Assembly (NCBI GenBank): GCA_903882725.1
Contig: CAIRYF010000172.1
Coordinates: 1-8,112 of the forward strand
Length of the DNA stretch: 8,112 nucleotides
Source: an uncultured Simplicispira sp.
GTDB taxonomy: Bacteria > Pseudomonadota > Gammaproteobacteria > Burkholderiales > Burkholderiaceae_C
Direction: 5' to 3'
In this document: one piece after another, positions 6,369 to 8,112 of the stretch
Layout: each line of letters opens with the position of its first letter
Numbering within the stretch: position 1 is the first letter of the stretch
Translations under genes and position numbers: made by a program
Notes under the pieces: generated by a model
Database searches by the model: none
What the model saw: the letters and a program-made list of their open reading frames with translations, nothing else
What the model was told of the DNA's origin: nothing

Positions 6369-7775
6369 ATGGAGCAAACTCGTGTCTCAACCCCGCAGGC
6401 GACGCACACCGCGCCCGCACCTCAAACTGTTCGCAACAAAGCATCGGCACAAACTGCACCCGACAGTGCTGGAAGCGGCGCTGGGGGTGGTACTGGCGGA
6501 TTTTTATCGCTCCTCAGCGCGCTGGAGGACTCCCTTAATGGTGCAGTAACTGACGCTGTCGGCGCTATCAGCAATGGTGCAGTAACTGACGCTGTCGGCG
6601 CTATCAGCTCTATGGGTGGTGGCTCTGGTGCTGGTGGCGCTGTCGATTCTGGATTGGTGCCTATAGATAACACGCAGGTGCCTGTCGCCGATGCGGCAGC
6701 GCTAATGGCTTTGCTGGCCAGCAGTATTCCGCAAGCGAATGCCGGTTTAGCTGGCGGCAACACAGCAGCGCTTACAGCCCAAGGCGCTAGCACGTTGTCG
6801 TTGGCCCAAGGCGGTAGCTTGGCGGGGTTGCAGGATCGCTTACAGGCCTCTTTGCAAGCGGAGTTTTTACCTCCCGGGGGCTTAGTGGCGCAAACAGCGC
6901 GATTAGACGGTGCGCTGGATGCGTCTGCTCTGGACGGCCAAAACCCCGTAGCGGGTTATCGGCGTGCGTTTTCACGTTTGCAAGGTGTGTTGTCGTCTGG
7001 CCTTGCGGGGGCAAGTACGGCTGCGCTGGCGGCGAGCCAGCGCTTGGCTGTCAGTGACAAGTCTTCTTTGGCCTCGACCTCGACTGCACTGGCGACTGCG
7101 CCGGGGTTGCAGGCTGTACCTGAGCGCAGGGAGGCGGTGCTGGCAGGTGTTGTGGCACCGCGCACTGGGTTGGAAGTGGCCGCTGCGTCTGCGCCGGGGG
7201 CTCAGGCGGGGAATGCTCCCGCGCTTGATGCTTTGGCACAGGCTCGCGCCACTGGTGATAAGGCTGCGCCAGAGGGACTGACCGATGTCTGGGGGGGCGC
7301 AAGCGCTGGGCCTGATGCGCTGGCGCTGGCGTCGCCCGATGCTGGATCGCCGCTGACAGAGCCCGGCCAGGCTGCAGCAGAGGATGCTTTGGCCGAGCAA
7401 GTGGCGTATTGGGTGAGTGAGAATCTACAAAACGCCGAGCTGACTGTGACCCACGACGGCAAGCCCGTAGAGGTGAGTGTTTCTATGTCGGGCAAAGAAG
7501 CGCATATTGTTTTTGGCAGCGATCAGAGTGAGACACGCGATTTGCTCGATGCCAGCGTAGCCCAGTTGCGCGATTTGCTGCATGGAGAAGGCCTGACTTT
7601 GTCGGGCATGACGGTGGGCGAGTCAGGCGCGCGCAATACCAACGCTGACAGCGGCGGTGATTCGCCGCGTGGCCGCCAGGGTACGCGCCAGGCACAGGTG
7701 TTGGTACCCACCGCCGAAATGGGTGTTTCTAGGGCCAGAGTTTTGACTGATCGGGCGGTCGACTTGTTTGTCTGA
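6369..7775 (+). CDS. fliK: Flagellar hook-length control protein FliK
   Basis: FliK is exported during hook growth. It acts as the molecular ruler, and its C-domain contacts FlhB to switch export from rod/hook to filament substrates. From ATG 6369 the protein has 468 residues (470 from GTG 6363), within the broad family range. The first about 335 residues are Ala/Gly/Ser-rich low-complexity ruler-type sequence. The Flg_hook C-terminal domain is clear at about 341-425: it starts LAEQVAYWVSENLQNAELTV, goes on through PVEVSVSMSGKEAHIVF, and ends near LRDLLHGEGLTLSGMTV. A hydrophilic, disordered tail follows. A perfect 36-bp tandem duplication repeats NGAVTDAVGAIS at residues 57-68 and 69-80. It is the last gene of the fliFGHIJK unit. 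The N-terminal part could not be assigned to FliK on its own; the C-domain and position decide the call. Confidence 0.94.
   Translation: MEQTRVSTPQATHTAPAPQTVRNKASAQTAPDSAGSGAGGGTGGFLSLLSALEDSLNGAVTDAVGAISNGAVTDAVGAISSMGGGSGAGGAVDSGLVPIDNTQVPVADAAALMALLASSIPQANAGLAGGNTAALTAQGASTLSLAQGGSLAGLQDRLQASLQAEFLPPGGLVAQTARLDGALDASALDGQNPVAGYRRAFSRLQGVLSSGLAGASTAALAASQRLAVSDKSSLASTSTALATAPGLQAVPERREAVLAGVVAPRTGLEVAAASAPGAQAGNAPALDALAQARATGDKAAPEGLTDVWGGASAGPDALALASPDAGSPLTEPGQAAAEDALAEQVAYWVSENLQNAELTVTHDGKPVEVSVSMSGKEAHIVFGSDQSETRDLLDASVAQLRDLLHGEGLTLSGMTVGESGARNTNADSGGDSPRGRQGTRQAQVLVPTAEMGVSRARVLTDRAVDLFV
6537..6608 (+). repeat. Perfect 36-bp tandem repeat within fliK
   Basis: Two identical 36-bp units abut at 6537-6572 and 6573-6608, each beginning AATGGTGCAGTAACTGACGC. 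The unit is exactly 12 codons and in frame, so it duplicates NGAVTDAVGAIS without disturbing fliK. There is no base difference between copies, including third positions, which suggests a recent duplication. It lies in the variable ruler region. Confidence 0.97.
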
Positions 7776-7974
7776 CCGTTTTAGCAGAGTCAGCATCGAC
7801 GTATTGAGCACGTACTCATGATGCTGCTTGGGGCAACGTTCGGGTCAGTGCTGCGGTTGCCTGCTTGTTTTGGCTATTATCGAGGGTTAGATCCTCAATA
7901 ATGGGGCGTCTTCAAGATGCTTGCACTTGGCGTTGTGCAGGTTTTAGCGTCTTTTGCCGCAAGGAAATCTCAAA
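7776..7974 (+). promoter_or_regulatory. fliK-fliL intergenic region with imperfect hairpins
   Basis: This 199-base gap is the only long one on the plus strand within the flagellar block. It contains CAGCATC/GATGCTG (7791-7797 with 7820-7826), a long-loop inverted repeat. It also contains a tighter hairpin, ATTATCGAGG (7876-7885) with CCTCAATAAT (7893-7902), which has one mismatch and a 7-base loop. Neither is followed by a T-tract, so neither is a clear intrinsic terminator. TATTAT (7875-7880) could be a -10 box, but no matching -35 is seen, as in activator-dependent flagellar promoters. The region plausibly ends the fliFGHIJK transcript and starts fliL. I found no credible gene in it. Confidence 0.4.
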
Positions 7975-8112
7975 GTGTCCACTACTCCCTCTGCAGCTGA
8001 GGCTGCACCGAAGCCGGCTAAAAAGAAAAAATTAATCATCATCATCGGTGCGGTGGTGTTGCTGCTTGTGATTGCTGGCGCTGCTGCGGCGTGGGTGATG
8101 TCAAGCCGCCAC
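7975..8112 (+). CDS. fliL: Flagellar basal body-associated protein FliL (partial, 5' end)
   Basis: A frame opening with GTG at 7975 encodes 46 residues before the window ends. It starts with a short hydrophilic head (MSTTPSAAEAAPKPAKKKK), followed by one strong membrane segment at about 20-41 (LIIIIGAVVLLLVIAGAAAA). This head-plus-single-TM plan is that of FliL, an inner-membrane protein around the stator that stabilises MotAB and supports torque. The large periplasmic domain is outside the window. AAGGA at 7961-7965, 9 bases upstream, supports the GTG start, and no ATG is available in frame before the membrane segment. The position after fliK, as first gene of an expected fliLMNOPQR group, is the main support together with topology. 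The N-terminus alone carries little family-specific sequence. Confidence 0.88.
   Translation, partial: MSTTPSAAEAAPKPAKKKKLIIIIGAVVLLLVIAGAAAAWVMSSRH

Noticed and set aside
6964..7281. Arg-rich open frames in other phases over fliK
   Set aside because: Their Arg/Trp/Leu-rich composition is typical of out-of-frame reading of Ala/Gly-rich coding DNA. The FliK frame carries the Flg_hook domain.
7791..7826. CAGCATC/GATGCTG inverted repeat as an intrinsic terminator for fliK
   Set aside because: The stem is only 7 bp with a 22-base loop, and no T-tract follows.
7818..7901. A 27-codon mini-ORF (MMLLGATFGS...) in the fliK-fliL gap, with a second ATG overlapping its stop at 7901
   Set aside because: There is no good ribosome site, it is very short, and the second frame runs out of phase into fliL. 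Nothing supports translation.

Overview
The window is a flagellar biogenesis block from a betaproteobacterium, most likely the family Comamonadaceae (Rhodoferax/Curvibacter/Polaromonas-like). That placement is inferred from moderately high GC, the style of the FliH, FliF and FliK proteins, the gene order and the type of intergenic repeat. No ribosomal or other marker gene is present to confirm it.

Left edge (1-507): positions 1-35 look like the right end of an IS200/IS605-type element whose body lies outside the window. It abuts a minus-strand remnant of a DUF29-family gene (about 37-330) that lacks both its normal start region and its C-terminus. A short hairpin-rich repeat (about 382-446) follows, then unremarkable spacer up to the end of fliE.

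Flagellar block (508-8112): fliE is on the minus strand (508-819). It is separated by a 175-bp control region (820-994) from a tightly packed plus-strand operon fliF-fliG-fliH-fliI-fliJ-fliK (995-7775). Junctions are a 26-bp gap (F/G), 23-bp overlap (G/H), 11-bp overlap (H/I), 4-bp gap (I/J), and a 2-bp gap or 4-bp GTGA overlap (J/K), so translational coupling is likely. After fliK there is a 199-bp gap with an imperfect hairpin. Then fliL begins with GTG at 7975 and runs off the right edge, presumably opening a fliLMNOPQR-type operon. The divergent fliE / fliFGHIJK / fliL layout is the one known from Escherichia and Salmonella.

The products form one machine. FliF builds the MS ring in the inner membrane, FliG is the rotor ring on it, and FliE joins the MS ring to the rod. 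FliH, FliI and FliJ form the cytoplasmic ATPase complex of the flagellar type III export apparatus. FliK measures hook length and switches export specificity. FliL is a membrane protein associated with the stator.

I saw no undescribed multi-gene system. The points most worth a second look are the IS200/IS605 end with a possible TnpB omega-RNA guide junction inside a DUF29 remnant, a perfect 36-bp in-frame tandem duplication in fliK, and possible control signals in the two intergenic regions.
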